Notes: generated by a model not told the origin, from the letters alone. 64,000 nt of DNA from Leucocoprinus leucothites (GCA_013368445.1 JAACJO010000023.1:372001-436000); one strand, 5' to 3'; shown: positions 47,307 through 63,000, counted from the stretch's first letter. Program-made: numbers and translations.

Positions 47307-48439
47307 TGGGAGGTCAATATGTCAACGGGTGCTTTTGTTCACAGGATCGCCCGTTTAAATCCAGACAGGAGAGTGTTGGAAATATTGAGTGCAAGCCCAT
47401 GAGAGCATGAATAGCTGTGCATGTCTCATGTAACGTTGTTTGTGGACAGACATATCAGTCTAGCTACGTTTTTGTATGATTTTACCCCCACTCATTGTTC
47501 TATTGTGTTTTGTGGACTCTGTGGCTAGCTTGAATACCGTATAATTCTTGTAGAGTTCCTCAGTTCTTGTGCATTCATCGAGAGGCAGAGTTTACAATGA
47601 TAATAAATTCAGCCTCTCGATGAATGCACGATTCCTTCAGAGAGGCCGTCGGAGCCATAGTCAGAAGAACCGATGAAGGTTGTACGTTTTAGGCTCAGTA
47701 ATCATCCGGGTCGGTGTGGCGAGAATTAAACCTCTGGGGTCGCCACGAGGGGTCCATGCTGTATGCCCAAAATGATCTTCACGTCAATACTGTTTCCATT
47801 ATTGTCGGTAGCTCTGTCTCTTCCTTTGTTCGCCCCGTATCGCAGGACTGGACCCTGATAGATGTGGTGCTGCCGCGGCGTGAGTTTTAACTATAAACCT
47901 ACTCTCAGTGTGGGTAATATGGATTGAGCATTGACGTCACCACTTCTCAAAGCAGGCTTACAAGAGAAAGGACAGTGACCTTGGGAAGGTATACAGTGTG
48001 GCGAAAGGGTAAAAAGAGACACCAGTCTACAGCTCCAGATAAAACCACCCACTCGACAAATGTCTAAAACAAAACAAATCGCCACCAAGATACAGTGATC
48101 TGACACCACAAACAATATATTGGAGTGACCTGATCGTTTGAACTGATATGAATAGGGACGACAAGTAACACAGAAAAAAGACACTTCAAAACTAAACTTG
48201 TATCATCACAACAGAAAACACTGGGGGGCTTGTATATAAAGGAAACAGAATGAACGGAGGATGATTGAAAATTATGAAGAGCGAAAAAGACTGAGAGGAG
48301 AAAAGGAAGAAACGTGCATATGTATATGTATCCAGTAATCACAGGAATGGTATTCACAGCGCAATGCCAATATGAAACTCAAGAGTGAAATGGTTCATTG
48401 TCTGCGAAGGAAGAGAGGAGACAGTGCTTGTTTGAATCA
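47307..48439. other. Intergenic downstream of CDK1
   Basis: Holds the hairpin at 47569-47629. Minus open frames at 47891-48357 are Ser/Phe/Cys-rich without motifs and probably reflect the AT-rich 3' flank of CDK1. Confidence 0.4.
47569..47629. repeat. Perfect 18-bp inverted repeat (hairpin)
   Basis: GTGCATTCATCGAGAGGC at 47569-47586 is the exact reverse complement of 47612-47629, with a 25-nt AT-rich loop. It lies in the intergenic region downstream of CDK1. Confidence 0.85.
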
Positions 48440-50498
<2,059 letters not shown>

Positions 50499-50784
50499 GG
50501 AGGTCACGAAGATAACGAGGGGAAAGAAAGAGAAAGAAAGAAAGCGAGTGACAAAAAGGAGACAGGGAGTGTGGACTAAAAGGAAGTCGTGTCGTGTTCA
50601 GGGCAATCAGGTGGAAAAGCGAATAGGAAGGAGGATGGGCGGTCAAAGGGAAAGCACGATCACGTAATACTTAATCGATGGCACACCGTCTCTTCCTCAA
50701 ATCTACTATTCTACGTTGCCATAACAATATATATATCTAAGGCATATCAATGTCATCCTAATTCCACTCCTGTCCTCTTCACAC

Positions 50785-52575
50785 TTAGCCCGGCCGTGGC
50801 CAGCTGATCTTCTCATCCCCATGTTGCCGAACTTGTGTCAGATCAATGTAGTCTCCCGGATATCGCTCATCGCCTACTACCGATTCAGCACAATCGCTCA
50901 ATTTATACTTTGCAAAGGCCGACTTACTTCTGTCAATAATATCCATCCCGGCATCGTCATCTTCTTCCCCATCTTCGTCCCATCGCTCGCTCAAAGGTCC
51001 CTGTGGATTCTTCGCCCGGTCAATAGCCAGATCTTTAAGTAGTCGGTTCACAGAATCGTCTTTTGCATCTTGGAGCGTTTTTTCCCTCTGCCTCCTCGCC
51101 TTCTCAAGCTCGGGTAGATATTCCCTTCCAAATGAATGAGTCGACGAACTGGCTATAGCTAATCAGACACAAACCTCTCGTATTCTTGCCGCGAAGCATC
51201 AACTGCTTCGAAAAACTCCTTCACACCGTCACCAGTTACGCTTGAGACGCCCACAGCCTAGGAACAGAACAACCAAATGCTTCTCCATCAGCGCGTCGCG
51301 CCCAATATCAAAATACCTCAAACACTTTACCTTTAGGTTCTTGTAGAATTCATCCAGTACCAAGCTCATACTATGCATCAAGCTATTCATATACGTAGGC
51401 TCGCCTTCCGAGTCTCTCGCACTCTCATGGGTCGCAAGTGCCGCTTGGAACTCTTCAAAATCCGACATCCAATCTAACGCAAACTGGTGCGGTTGTACAT
51501 CGGTTTTGTTGAACACGAGAATGAATGGCAATTTCGTCTTATATAGTATACTGTCAGAAAGATGTCATCAGCACGCGCGTCTACAACAGACATCACGACG
51601 TATTGATGATAGCAAGAAGGCTGCACTACTCACCTACAAGCGTATAGCATATTCGACATAAAAGTCGCTGGTGCAGTCGTTCTAGGCGTATCGATGATGT
51701 ACGCCACGACAGTTGGTAATGAAGATGCCACCGCATCCGTAATGATAGCGCCTGAAGCAGACCAAGTGAATATCTCGATCTGCCCTGGTGTATCAAGTAT
51801 CACATAACTTATTAACATCTGTCATCAGTATCAAAATCATATAAAAACGAAATACACGCACTCGACATCCTCTGCCCTCTTCTCCACCAACTCCAAAACC
51901 TGATCAAACTTGGTTGTAAACAGGTTCAGTGCCGTCAAAATTCCTCCATTTGGACCTAGGTTGTATCTGTCGATGATAAGACACCAACCAAAACCAGTAA
52001 AACTGCGTCAGCTGAATTCGATGATTGGCGCATAGATCCACCAATTAAACCTTCAAAAAGCCTATAACGAAAGCGAAAACTTCGGGTTACAGGGTCAAGG
52101 AATGACAACAGACAGGCGAAACGCTGCCAAGAAGCGCAGCTAGACTAACTTGGTCAAGTATCATGGCGATAGTCCCCCACCCGATCCACCTCAACTTGAT
52201 CGAGTGCTACACTCCACGCTAGGTCCACCTAGGCGTCTACACGACAGCTTAGAGAGCTCCAAAATAACCCCACCACGATCGATAACAGCAAAAAGCGGAC
52301 GATGAAAAGAAGACTCACTGTTTCATAACCTCCGAATAATTTACCGTATCCCGAATATCAATATTCGCCTCATACGGCACAAACGCAACGGCCGGGTCCA
52401 AATTCAAGATATACGGAGGCGTCGACGGTTCCAATGAGTGCAAATACGAGTTAATCCTCTGCACAAACGTCGATTTTCCAGCGCCTGCCATGCCGATCGT
52501 GATTATACATATCGGCTTTTTCTTCTCTGTTGTTGCTGATGTTGATGCCGAGGACGTAGGGTTTGGTGATGACAT
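50785..52575 (-). CDS. npa3: GPN-loop GTPase 1 (Npa3/Gpn1)
   Basis: GTPase needed for assembly and nuclear import of RNA polymerase II. Six exons, 52575-52319, 51966-51862, 51807-51634, 51550-51331, 51257-51175 and 51124-50785, give 392 residues. P-loop GMAGAGKST follows a short Ser/Thr leader; the family-defining Gly-Pro-Asn loop is in [27 protein letters not shown] is the G3 motif and NKTD the G4 base-recognition motif; SSVTGDG is the G5-like region. The C-terminal part is a charged [17 protein letters not shown] helix with an acidic [10 protein letters not shown] segment, as in Gpn1 rather than Gpn2 or Gpn3. Confidence 0.93.
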
Positions 52576-52977
52576 TGTTCTACAGATGCATATAAATGTA
52601 GTCTTGATCTATTATTTTTGTGATGATTTTCTCCAAGGTTACCTGGTAGAATGGCGGTAGAGTGACTGTAGCAGTAGAGGACATGGTGACGAAGCGAGTC
52701 TAAGACTTGATCAAGGATCGTGGGAAAGAATACATGTTGCGATCAACTACTGATCTCAGTGATTCCAAGGCCAAAAAGGCTCGCTGACAGCAGCACTCAG
52801 GGGTGTACAGAGATCCGGAACCTTTGAAAGGTGACAATGTTATATTACAATGCGGAAAAACCTGGTCAGAATTACAGCGATGAGCCGATATCATCGGTCC
52901 AGTCAAATCCCACCCATTAATCAACCGAAAAAGGAGGACACCCAAAGACCCGTGCAAGCAGGATAATGACTCGTTGT
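52576..52977. other. Intergenic upstream of GPN1
   Basis: Promoter of the GPN1 gene and 3' flank of the next minus-strand gene. No gene is supported. Confidence 0.4.
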
Positions 52978-54792
52978 TCACGCAGGAGGATACTCTAATG
53001 ACCTATGCCCATCGGAAGGAGCATACTTATCAGACTGACAGTCCATCTTATACCACGGATTCGCTTCCCTCGATAGATGAGGAGTTTCATCCACAACGGG
53101 AGGAATCAAATCGCCATCCAAAGGCAGCTCTGCATGATCTTGCATCGCGCTCCTCCGTTTTAGAACCGAATCTTTCCGCAAGCTCAATATTAGCCGACAA
53201 ACCGTCGCAGCGCTTATTGCACATCCAAAGCTATATAGTATTGCACGTGTGTGAGTTGCTTGTGATTCGGAAATACCGAGCCAATAGCAGACAGACACTC
53301 ACCATACACTGGTGTAGATCATTGGTGCCTGGGTAAAATAATCAAGTCATCGCTCAGTGTCAGTATTTCTTCTCATGATTTGGAGTGGGAATAGAAGAAG
53401 AACACGGACCGGTGCAGATGCTGTTATGAGCATATTCGCTACTCGAAAAACTTGTCATCCAAATAGGCAGGGTTGAATCGAAGCGATCGGAGTAGGGGAG
53501 AACAACAGAAGGCCAGAAATATCGGGTAAAAATAAGTTTGTCAGTGAGAGATGTAAGAAAAAGAGGCGCCACGTCAACACAGTGTCGGAGATTGCGAAGC
53601 ATAATCTACGTACTGAAGAGAATCTTAAGGCCACTAGTCAGTCAATGCACTTGACACAAAATTCAAGACATACCAGGATGTAAACAAAGCCGTCGTTGAT
53701 GAGGTAGGAGAGAAGGCTCCTCTCAACGTCCCGCAGCGAGCGAACGTAGGTAGCCCATATCACAAGAACAAGCATCACAGACTCGAAGACGACCTTTGGC
53801 AACTGAGGTTGGAACATAAGCAGCAAGTCTTAAAAATAAAATGCTCACGGTGGGCGCATATAGAGCAGGGAAAATACCGCGGTCTGTCGCGGAACATAGT
53901 AATGAGAAGTTCTGTCGATTTCCTCGAAATTCAAGGAACCCTGGGTGAGCAGATTTATTGAGCTTGTTATATTCATCCCCGCGTGCCCAGATACGTACCG
54001 GAAGCCTTCACTATAATAGCTATCGTCCATCCTACCGTCATCGCCTGCATAAGGAGATAAAATATAAACGTCCATTTCATGAAGTTTTTTTTCCGTTCAT
54101 TGAGGATCCAAACATGTAGAAGGACCAAAACTGGGATTCACCCCCGTTAGTCATTGTCAGCACTTGATCGATCCATACGAACAGTTTTCAATCCCGACTA
54201 CCAGGATAAAGAGCACAGCCTAGGCAAACGATCAGTGTCCGTATGTTATTTAAGAATAGAGTTTCCACTTACGGCTACATCGAACCACGATTTACAACTA
54301 TGATTGTTGACCTCAATCTGAGACCGTGCTCAACGGATCCATAAAATGCCTGAACTTACAACTGCGAACACAAAGGGGCATCAGCATCAATAAACCGATA
54401 ATCAAAATGGAACGCACGGTTTCGGGTAGCATGACATTACTGTAGCTCTGTTCTGTTGCAGAGTGGGATGATTCAACACCTAAGTTGAAGTAGACAAATA
54501 TGAAACCTACGAAATGCGTTTACGAACAGAGCTGCGGGCATAATATATCGCACCATCAGGAAAGAAACCTTGGGTGCAGATATTTGAGCTTTCCAGATGA
54601 ATTCAACTTCATCATCGATCGACAGCAGTTGGTCATAAAACAGGATCTAGAAACTTTTTGAGCTGGGACACCCAGGCCGAGATGGCGGTTGGTATTCACG
54701 GCAATCCCAATAGCTTTGGACACCAAGGCAAGTATTTCATCAAAGTCAACTACCTTCTTCCCAGGTAAGAAAGCATTTGAGGAACATACCAT
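52978..54792 (-). CDS. DUF6533-type multi-spanning membrane protein
   Basis: A gene of about ten short exons. Assembled pieces in order: ATG 54792 (MVCSSNAFLPGKK...DEILAL), an exon at about 54648-54500 with ILFYDQLLSIDDEVEFIWKA and MVRYIMPAALFVNAF (the conserved DUF6533 opening), hydrophobic exons at 54480-54370 and 54230, 54150-54000 (VLVLLHVWILNERKKN, FIFYLLMQAMTVGW), 53960-53850, 53800-53680 (PKVVFESVMLVLVIWATY and LLSYLINDGFVYIL) and a last exon with a cytoplasmic tail ending at 52978 (HRSLEYPPA). The family is a large basidiomycete set of seven-helix proteins of unknown function, sometimes likened to GPCRs. Not every splice junction was fixed. Confidence 0.72.
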
Positions 54793-55880
54793 TGAACGTT
54801 CTCGAGATATTTGCCTGCGTTGGGGTAAACGGACCCTGGTCCATACCCTCTGTCAATTACAGGTCGCCACTGGAAGCCTCCTACAATCGGTCGAGTCTGC
54901 AGAGCAGCGCAAGCAGAGCCTTGGGAGGAAGAAAATGACGGCACTGTTATGTCGACTGTCGAGAAGGTGGACAAGTCAATCCGGGGCCACGAGCCGTTTT
55001 GCATATATACTTGGGAAAGCAAGTGTCCTCGGAATGTCAAACCTGAAACACCCTGTAACTGGAGTGATAGCCACCATTGATATGACCGAACTTTGTTTCC
55101 ATGTATGGATGTGCAGTGTTGCAGGGACAGCGGCATGACGAGAATAGGCCGATCGGGGCATCAAGCTCGTGCCAGTTTTCGCTTGACACTAAGCGCCGAG
55201 TTGTGGTAGCTGATCAGTGATAATACCGAGATAGCACCTCGTTTGGGGGATATGTGACCTTAGAAGGCTATAGAGCGTGTCCAGTTTTCGAGAATGGTGT
55301 TAGGAGCAGTGGTATGCGGCTTCACGGTGGCCTAGCGTTCAAGTAGACCAGATTTAACCGTTAAAGTTCCTTCTCTTCTCGTGATGATGGTGACAAACGG
55401 GACACTAAACCGTGTAGGTTGATTACTTTACGGCTGTCAGAAAATCACGAAATCGGAAGGCCTAGCGTGTATTCGAGCTGGTACAGCTTTTGCAGTCTTA
55501 CCTTCAGACTGTCTCTGTAAATTGCTTTTCACCACCAAGAACCAGGTGCAGGAGATCAGACTCCTGACAAAGTGCTCATTCTGGCGGAAATCTGACTCTT
55601 GCTTTGGGGACATAAAAGAACATTGGCGGGAAGCCGAGGATAGTTAGACCGATCTCGGGGTGTTGACGGTGTGTTAACGACCATCATAGACAGGTTACCT
55701 CACAAGCGCTTGGGATGATCAATCGTGTGACAAAATTAAAATCAAAACGACCTTACCACAAGCTGATATCTACTTAATTAATATAATCTCACATTGTCAT
55801 GACGTAGAGTCAATGATCAGTCCCTAATATACTCGAGCCTCGAGGCAACACGTTCGCCTGCGCAGTTACCCTGAGTCAAT
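54793..55880. other. Intergenic, no gene supported
   Basis: A 128-codon minus frame at 54750-55136 overlaps the first exon of the DUF6533 gene and a comparable plus frame at 54689-55138; neither shows motifs. Confidence 0.4.
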
Positions 55881-55887
55881 CCGACAA

Positions 55888-56290
55888 TTACCTCGTCTCG
55901 TCTTCAGTGTGATAAATGTTTATCGGCGTTCTAGCCCCTCTCGCGGATTCGCTTTCAGTCACTACCAGAAAACTATGTATGTAATCCGAGTCCACAAACG
56001 TACAGGCAAGCGGGTCATCATCATTAATAAAATGTAGGTTAACTATGTTTCCTTGGTATTGCAATTCGTGGTCCTGCCAAGTCCGGCATATCAATGAGGC
56101 AAATCGTGTGGTTGTTGTTCAGCGTTCAACTGTTGCCCCTCGGGGCAGGTCTGAGGTAATCTGTACGGTAACCAGCACATTCGGTGTGAGCTTTACTTGT
56201 TGCTTCTCCAGGCTTATCGTTCCGAAAGGCCCTTCAGCTGCACTAAGGCTATGCATCAGCAACTCCAAAGTATTGGGTGCTGCTTCTTCC
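55888..56290 (-). pseudogene. Probable gene remnant, unknown (F-box/propeller-like style)
   Basis: One minus frame from about 56290 to 55888 reads like protein on both sides of a single TGA near 56127: EEEAAPNTLELLMHSL and SLEKQQVKLTPNVLVTVQ before it, RTWQDHELQYQGNIVNLHF and DSDYIHSFLVVTESESARG after it. It ends TEDETR at a stop or at a GTAATT that could be a donor. The style recalls F-box proteins with a C-terminal beta-propeller, but this is only an impression. It may be a gene with an unseen intron or a pseudogene. Confidence 0.3.
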
Positions 56291-56299
56291 TCTCAACTA

Positions 56300-56997
56300 G
56301 GTCGCCTCCCTTCCCCCTGGCAGATACAGGATGGACAAGCATTTACAGTCGTATTAGCCGCTGGCACTCGAGAAACATCACGGAGGTGATTAAAATGATA
56401 GCAAAAGCTGCACTGTGTCGTTTCAGAGCTGGGCAAGTGGCTGTCACCTTCCTTCACGTCGTTGCTAGTTTTTGGAGGCAGTACTCGGGGCTAGAATATT
56501 GGACAAGTATTGTCCAGTGCTTCAGGACTAGGCTAGGTAGATCCTGCAGAAATTGCCACTATGACTGAAAACGTGAGCCAACCAGGGCCCTTGGCGCAAG
56601 AGCCAAGTCTCGTTGTGTGTTCAAAGTCCGCAGAGCTAGCCCAGGACGAGATCAACCATTGGATGAGGACAGGGCTCAGAAGCGACAATGCATGATTATG
56701 CTCGGCTGGGGATCGGAATTTAAAAGGCTGAGGCCATAAGCCTCCGAGCCCGTCCCCTCTCCGGTAAGCGTCGGGGTGGCTGACAACAACCCTGTTAAGC
56801 TGATGAACTAAAAGGAGATATACGTTAGTCTCGTTTCTTTACTGAGGCAGCGGAGACTTGAGGTCCAACCAGTACAAGTAATGAATAGTCGATACGCAGA
56901 ATATTGAGAGATGGGAGATCAGAGAATTCGCCTCTGTGAACTGTATTGAACTGAGCGTGAGAATCACGAGGGTGAGTATTCCAGAGATTAGTCAGCT
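56300..56997. other. Intergenic upstream of SRA copy 2
   Basis: No supported gene. Plus frames at 56045-56568 oppose the remnant on the other strand and are treated as shadows. Confidence 0.35.
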
Positions 56998-58167
56998 ATG
57001 TGCATGACCATACAACTTGATGACTCCATCAGATGTGGTTACATTTCTTCCATTAACCGCCATGATCATCAACAACACAAAGTGGGGATCAGCGTCACAT
57101 TCCTCTCAAAATATCTGAATGATCCACTTCATTGCAGTCCCTCAACCTCTTCAACGAACAACGGCGACACTCCTCGCCCTCGATATATTCTTACACAGAA
57201 CAAGAAACGCCCTACTAAACGTGTTGGCTACTATGGTTCCCCCAAATGTAAAGTTGGGACCATATTCGCCTCTAGGTCTGCACCTAGACTTGATTACAAA
57301 TCCTTTGCATAGTCTGACAGTCTACTTTCAGGAAGGACTGTTCTAACGCTGGCGTCCACCACCCCCCAGTTGCCGGGATATCGTACTCGACTAGTGATCC
57401 AAAGTTAGAGGCGGGGGCATTTTCCATCGTCCTCAATGGAGGCTATGAGGACGACAAGGACGACGGAAACATTGTGTGAGAGGCAACCGAATCAGCTAAA
57501 CCCAGATGTAATACTGACTCATCTCGGTTTTCAGATGGTATACTGGAGCCGGTAAGCTTTCACTCTGGTAATGTCAAATTCGCCAATCACATATTCGTGA
57601 AGGGGGGCAGCTGGATAGTTATGGCCAAGTACGCGTGCAATGTTGTTCTACTGAAGTAGTTGCAGCTCACATACTTTCACCAGACAACGAGCCAGAGTAA
57701 AGATCAATCGATTAGCGACCATTCCAATCATGCTCTCCGAGTAAGCCTACCTTTTCGCAGAGGCATAGCAACGAGTAACCCAAGTTTAAGTCTAATATAT
57801 ACACTCGGAAGCCTGTCCGTGTAATCAGGGGATTCAAGAACCCATCTAAGTGGGCGCCAAGAGAAGGGTGAGGCTCCCTTGACAGCACGCTCATGTCCAA
57901 CATTCCTAAAATTGCATTATAGTTACCGCTATGACGGCCTTTATGAGGTGGTGCAAGTGAGTGTTCTCATCTACCCCCAAGTACGCCTACTTAATCAATC
58001 TAAGTACAAAATCATTACTGGGAAGAGTGGCCATCAAGTATGCCACTTCAAGCTGCGGGTCAGATTCATCGAGCATCTTTCACCTGGAAGTTACTGATAA
58101 GTAGATATCTCTTTAGCGACGTCCGAACCAACGGCCACTCGAGGATTTGCCAACGGGTCCCAGCTAG
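56998..58167 (+). CDS. SRA/YDG-domain protein, copy 2
   Basis: Exons 56998-57275, 57332-57475, 57535-57551, 57603-57628, 57684-57740, 57812-57867, 57923-57956, 58005-58058 and 58117-58167 give 238 residues if the first ATG is right. SRA motifs: [90 protein letters not shown]. Most intron positions match copy 1 (14202-15380), so they are paralogues, but the protein sequence has diverged and residues before 40 do not align. It could read methylated cytosine like other SRA domains; function unproven. The start codon is uncertain. Confidence 0.75.
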
Positions 58168-60064
58168 ATAATACATTTATTGACTAAAGGTGCTTTAAGC
58201 TGACTTTTCCATCGTTGGGCGAGCGAAGTAACTCGGGAAGCTTACCTTCGTGCTCGTCATGTGCTCTCATTTTGCTATATGTACTTATTTAGTCTTTATC
58301 TCTTGTTTTACTTCTGTTGCTACTTGTACACTCATATGTAGTCGCAAAGACTTGATTTATACTAACAGCTCAATATGTCGGCAACCGAAACCCAGGTCCG
58401 GGGGCTGGTCGTTTTTGGGTATTCGGCCCCATTCCCAAAGAAGACGCGTTTAAGGACTCACCCGAAAAAATCGCCCTCAGCTGATGTTAATATGGGCGTC
58501 CCAGCCGCACCAGCGGCGTTGGCAAGGACGCTATCATATAATTGTTCAATAGCTTGGAAATCCACAGTGCACCTAGCACTTACGTGTTTCTCGATCACTT
58601 CAGTATATTGTTTTCGCCAATAGAGCCACTCTTAGGGTACTACGAGCAGAAGAATACCAGAAACGGGGGTGGTAACGACGCCCGAATCCAAGGCAGCAGA
58701 AAGCACGTAGTTGTACTTGGTCCACTAGGAAACGTGACGACGACTAATGACATATCGGAAGATGAATCCAACGATATCCAAGGAATGTAATTGACCGCAC
58801 TCGCGGGCGGGATATAGCCGGTCTGAGAGAAGATAACGGGGGAAGCTGTAAATTGTTATGTCTGCCAGAGAAGAGTTATCTTAGATAGCACGTCCAGTTA
58901 CTCGAGAAACACTTGGTGATGATCCAGCTGACGATGAGGCAGATAAATCCAATGAGGAAGAAGAATGGAAGGATCCTTGGCTTTTCTAAGACCATCAAGC
59001 CCACCAAAGAGCGGAACATCAATTTCAACCCGGTCAACTTGACGTGTCGTCTCGCTGATACAGCTGAAGGACATGGATGTGCAGTAGTTATCTCCGTAAA
59101 GCTTCGAAGTAAATCCCGAAAAAAAGACTCGATGTCGATCTTTCTGAATGAAAGCTGATTTTCAGAGAGGACGCAGGCGAACGGATGTAGTCCAGGTCAT
59201 GACAGTATGGAGAGAACATTGCTAGCAGGACGAAGCACCGACAACTTAGCATATAAGATACGGATGAGACTCTCCGGCTTTGCTTTGAGCGATCTACGAT
59301 GAAGCGGATGAAGCTACGAGCTGAAGGAAATCAAGAGATGTAGTCCTGTTTCTTTTCTTGGGTCAACATTTGATCGCCCGGGTTTTCCCACGACAATCGT
59401 GTTCTACAGGTCACGCGCGGCGACACTGACGTTGTGATGATTCTGAACGACGCGCTCTCTGGCTTTTGCGACTAGCTCACCAATTCCCACTCCGCTTATT
59501 CTGATAGACTAATGGTAAAGAAAGCTCCTTGAACGACCTACATGCGGAAAACTGATGATATTGCGTGCTAGTCTGCTCTGTTCAACTTCCAAGCTCTGCT
59601 TCTCGTCATTCTCCTGTTCATTTGCACATGCACATACGTCCGCGCTGTAGCACCACGTCTCGTTGATCGAAACAAGCAAGGGTCCGTGAATTCCACCTCT
59701 GTGATTCCGCCTGTGAACCGACCCACTATTCTCTAAATTCTTCATAGATTCTCGGGCCTTCTCTTCAAGTCCGCCAGGATTGGTACTCCCCTTCTCTCGT
59801 TTAATACTCGTCGAGCTGCTCACGTCCATTCTTTATGCCAGGCGAACGACTGTCTCCATATGTAGCATTGGCATGCGTAGCAATGGCAGCGACACTATTG
59901 ATGGAATAATCATACACATTACAATCAGAAGGAACCTATGTTACGACAAAACAATGCACATAATAAACGGCCTAATTCTTCAAAAGCGCTCAAGAAATAA
60001 GGGAATACCAAGAAACATGCCACTATGGTATCAACAATAGTCTAACGCCCGTCATCGATCATCT
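58168..60064. other. Intergenic with coding-like scraps
   Basis: A frame from ATG 58375 (MSATETQVRGLVVFGYSAPF) and one at 58650-58790 (HVVVLGPLGNVTTTNDISEDES) look weakly coding on the plus strand, as does an acidic stretch ending at 58990 (DDEADKSNEEEEWKDPWLF). I could not join them. A small acidic nuclear-type protein is possible. The rest is 3' flank of SMC2. Confidence 0.3.
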
Positions 60065-63000
60065 CTAGTTGTACAACGACGATGTCGACCGTTGTGCCGT
60101 CCGCTCAACAATTGAAGTACCATCCCTAAACTTCGCCTTAAACAATACATTCGCATTCGTGAACAGCCCTTCCTTCAACGACACGACAATAAACTGGGAG
60201 CCTTTGAACCTCGTCCGGAAGAGGTGACCGATGTTCTGTGTATGCGAAAGATCAAGAGCCGCGTCTACTTCGTCGAGGATGTACATCGGGGCTGGCTTGA
60301 ATTGAAGAAGGGCCATGATAAGCGAGAGCGCGATGAGAGACCTAAGCGAGAAACACATCAGCCTTCCTTTCGAGAGTCCTGAAATCGCTGTCGGAAAATG
60401 TACCTCTGACCACCGCTCAGCTCAGTCAAACTCTGTTTCCAGACTTGTCCCAGCCGGACTTTGACTTCCAAACCTTGGGTCAGATCTTGATTTTCCGGGG
60501 GCTGCAGTTTCGCAAAATTCCCAGGCAAGAGTTCATTGAAAATCGAGCCAAAATCACTGGTAAAATAGGTAAGGTGATGAGCGCGAATGTCCCAAGTTGA
60601 GCAATCAGAAGTCGTACCCGTTGACCTTCTCCCACGTCTTTTGCAGAGCCTCCCGCTTATGCTGATCAAGGTTCTCAATCGTCGCCTCAATCTTGTCTTT
60701 ATCCTTTAAGACAGTTGCAAGGTTCTTCTTTAATGCAGCCTCTCGTTTCTCAAGGCTAATTTGAACGCTCTCAGCCCTGTTTTTCTAAAGAGAGAAAGCG
60801 AAACACGAAATGCACCTATCAATCATGTCCATAACTTTCAGATTCACTTTCTTCTTATTCGCGTCTTGCGATTTTTGAAGAGTGTTCTCGTGTGTCCGGA
60901 GCGCTTGGATATCTGTTTTACCGAAATCATATTGCGTATCAGGTTTACCAAAGTGACTGCACAAGGTGAGCACAGAAAAGGAGCAAGCCAGCATCAACAA
61001 AAAATAAATTACCCAGAAAACCAGGTTCACGTACTGTTTGTCATGATTGATCCAGTCATGTAGCTTCTCATACTGCTCTATCTTATTCTGCGCAGCAGTC
61101 TTCTCCTTATGAAGTGCCTGGATGTTATGTTCAATTCTCTCGACCTCCATTTCGCAGTTCGAAATGGTGGCTTTGTGAGCTTTGATGGTTTCTTCAAGTG
61201 ATTTGAGCTCAGCATCAAAGCGACTGAGGGTGGCTTGTTCTTCTCGCAGGATACGTTCGGCTTCTTGGTGGCGGGCCTGGTAGTGGGGGGAAGATTCAGC
61301 GCGGATAAGGTGATAGGTTGGTATGACAAGACATACCTGCATAGCCGTGACTTCATCGCTCATGCGGACCAGTTCTTTCTTGAGGTTCGATACATGCGCT
61401 CGTGCATCCTGAAGTTTGGACTTCTCATCGTCAAGGTCTTTTTGTTGTTGTTCTGATGCGGCAAGATTAGACTTTTCCTATGCATTCGTACATATGACAA
61501 CATTACCTAGCTCAAGCGTGGCGGTCTGATGTTCCTTTTGCTGCGTCTTGACAACAACCGAGTGTTTCTGAAGCACAGCTTTCTTCTTCGCAATCTCTTT
61601 CTGCACGGGGTCGGGAATGTGAGTGAGCGGGGCCAAAAATGGACAGGAGCGACAAACCTTCAGTTCATCAATTTTGCCGTCTTTGTTATTCTTGAACTCC
61701 TTCATATCCTTCTCGAGTTTTGTACACTCAGCCTTCGCGTTCTCCTGTTTATCTTTTGCGGTTTGCACAGCATCCTTCAGCTCCTGAATGTTCTTCTGAG
61801 CCTCTTCCACTTCAGCTGCGACCTGAGAGAAAATAAACCAATAACCCTCAATCTCCACGCGAGCGAAAGCAGAAATGCTGAATGAAATTTACCCTTGAAG
61901 CATTGCTACCCCCAACCTGGTCCTCAAACAACCTCAACTCATGTTCCCTGATTTCCAGCTCCCTCGCAAGTCGCTTCCACTCCTCTCTAACACCCTTATT
62001 CCTCTCCTCTTCCGCTTGTGCTTCTTGCAACTCTCGCCTCTTCTGATTCAACTCTCCCTCGACTTCCAGCAGTCTCTGAACATCGATCAAAATTTTATTT
62101 CCGGTGGGGGACGAACCACCCGAAAGAGAACCTTGCGGATCATACACGTCGCCTTCCAAGGTGACGGATCTTGTCAGAATCGACGGGTTAAAAGTGACGG
62201 CCTTAGCTGTGGCCGCATCTTCACAGATGAAGGTGCCGCCGAAAACGAAGAGCATAGCTCGAGCCAGTTCTTGCGGGTAACCAACAAGAGAGATTGCGGC
62301 GTGAACTTTGCCGGGCGCGAGTCGGTGAGCAGCATCAATTTTCTGACAAGGATGAAACCATAAGATGTGAGTCGGAGTTGAGAGTGTACGAGATGATTAC
62401 GTAGACGCACCCTTTGGTCAATGGGATAGCTCTTGATCTTGTTCAACGGGATCATCGTTACGCGTTTCCTCAGCCTCCCGTTCTTCAATAAATGATTACC
62501 GACTTGTTCATCTTCGACGACTACATTGAAAAGTTTTCCTCCAGCGGCAATTTCCAAGGCCATAGCCTTGTTGTAGTTGACTTTATCGAGGTACGTCAGT
62601 TGCGCGACGTAGCCCTTGATTTTGCTTCGGTCGAAACCCTCGTATGGGTCAGTATACTCGAAGTTGAGGCGGCTTAGGGTGTGCTTTATGTGTTCGCGCC
62701 TCTATTGGTCAAAGTAGCGTCATCAGAATATTGGTAAAGTGAGAAAAAGGAGAAGTAGGCGCCTACCTCGGTCAACTCCCGAACACTGTCCTTCAAGGTC
62801 TTCAGTCTTGCCTCCAGTTCGTCCTCTTTCTCCTTACTCCACTTGCATCTCCCGAACTGCTGCCTCTGCTTCTCCACCATACTTCTCATCTGTTCCAACT
62901 TCTTTCTACTATCCCCCGCTTCTCTTTCGGAGTCTTTCATCTTCCTCCTGAGGGCCTCCAGCTCTTTCTCCTTCATGTCGAGTTTAACGCGAGACTGTTC

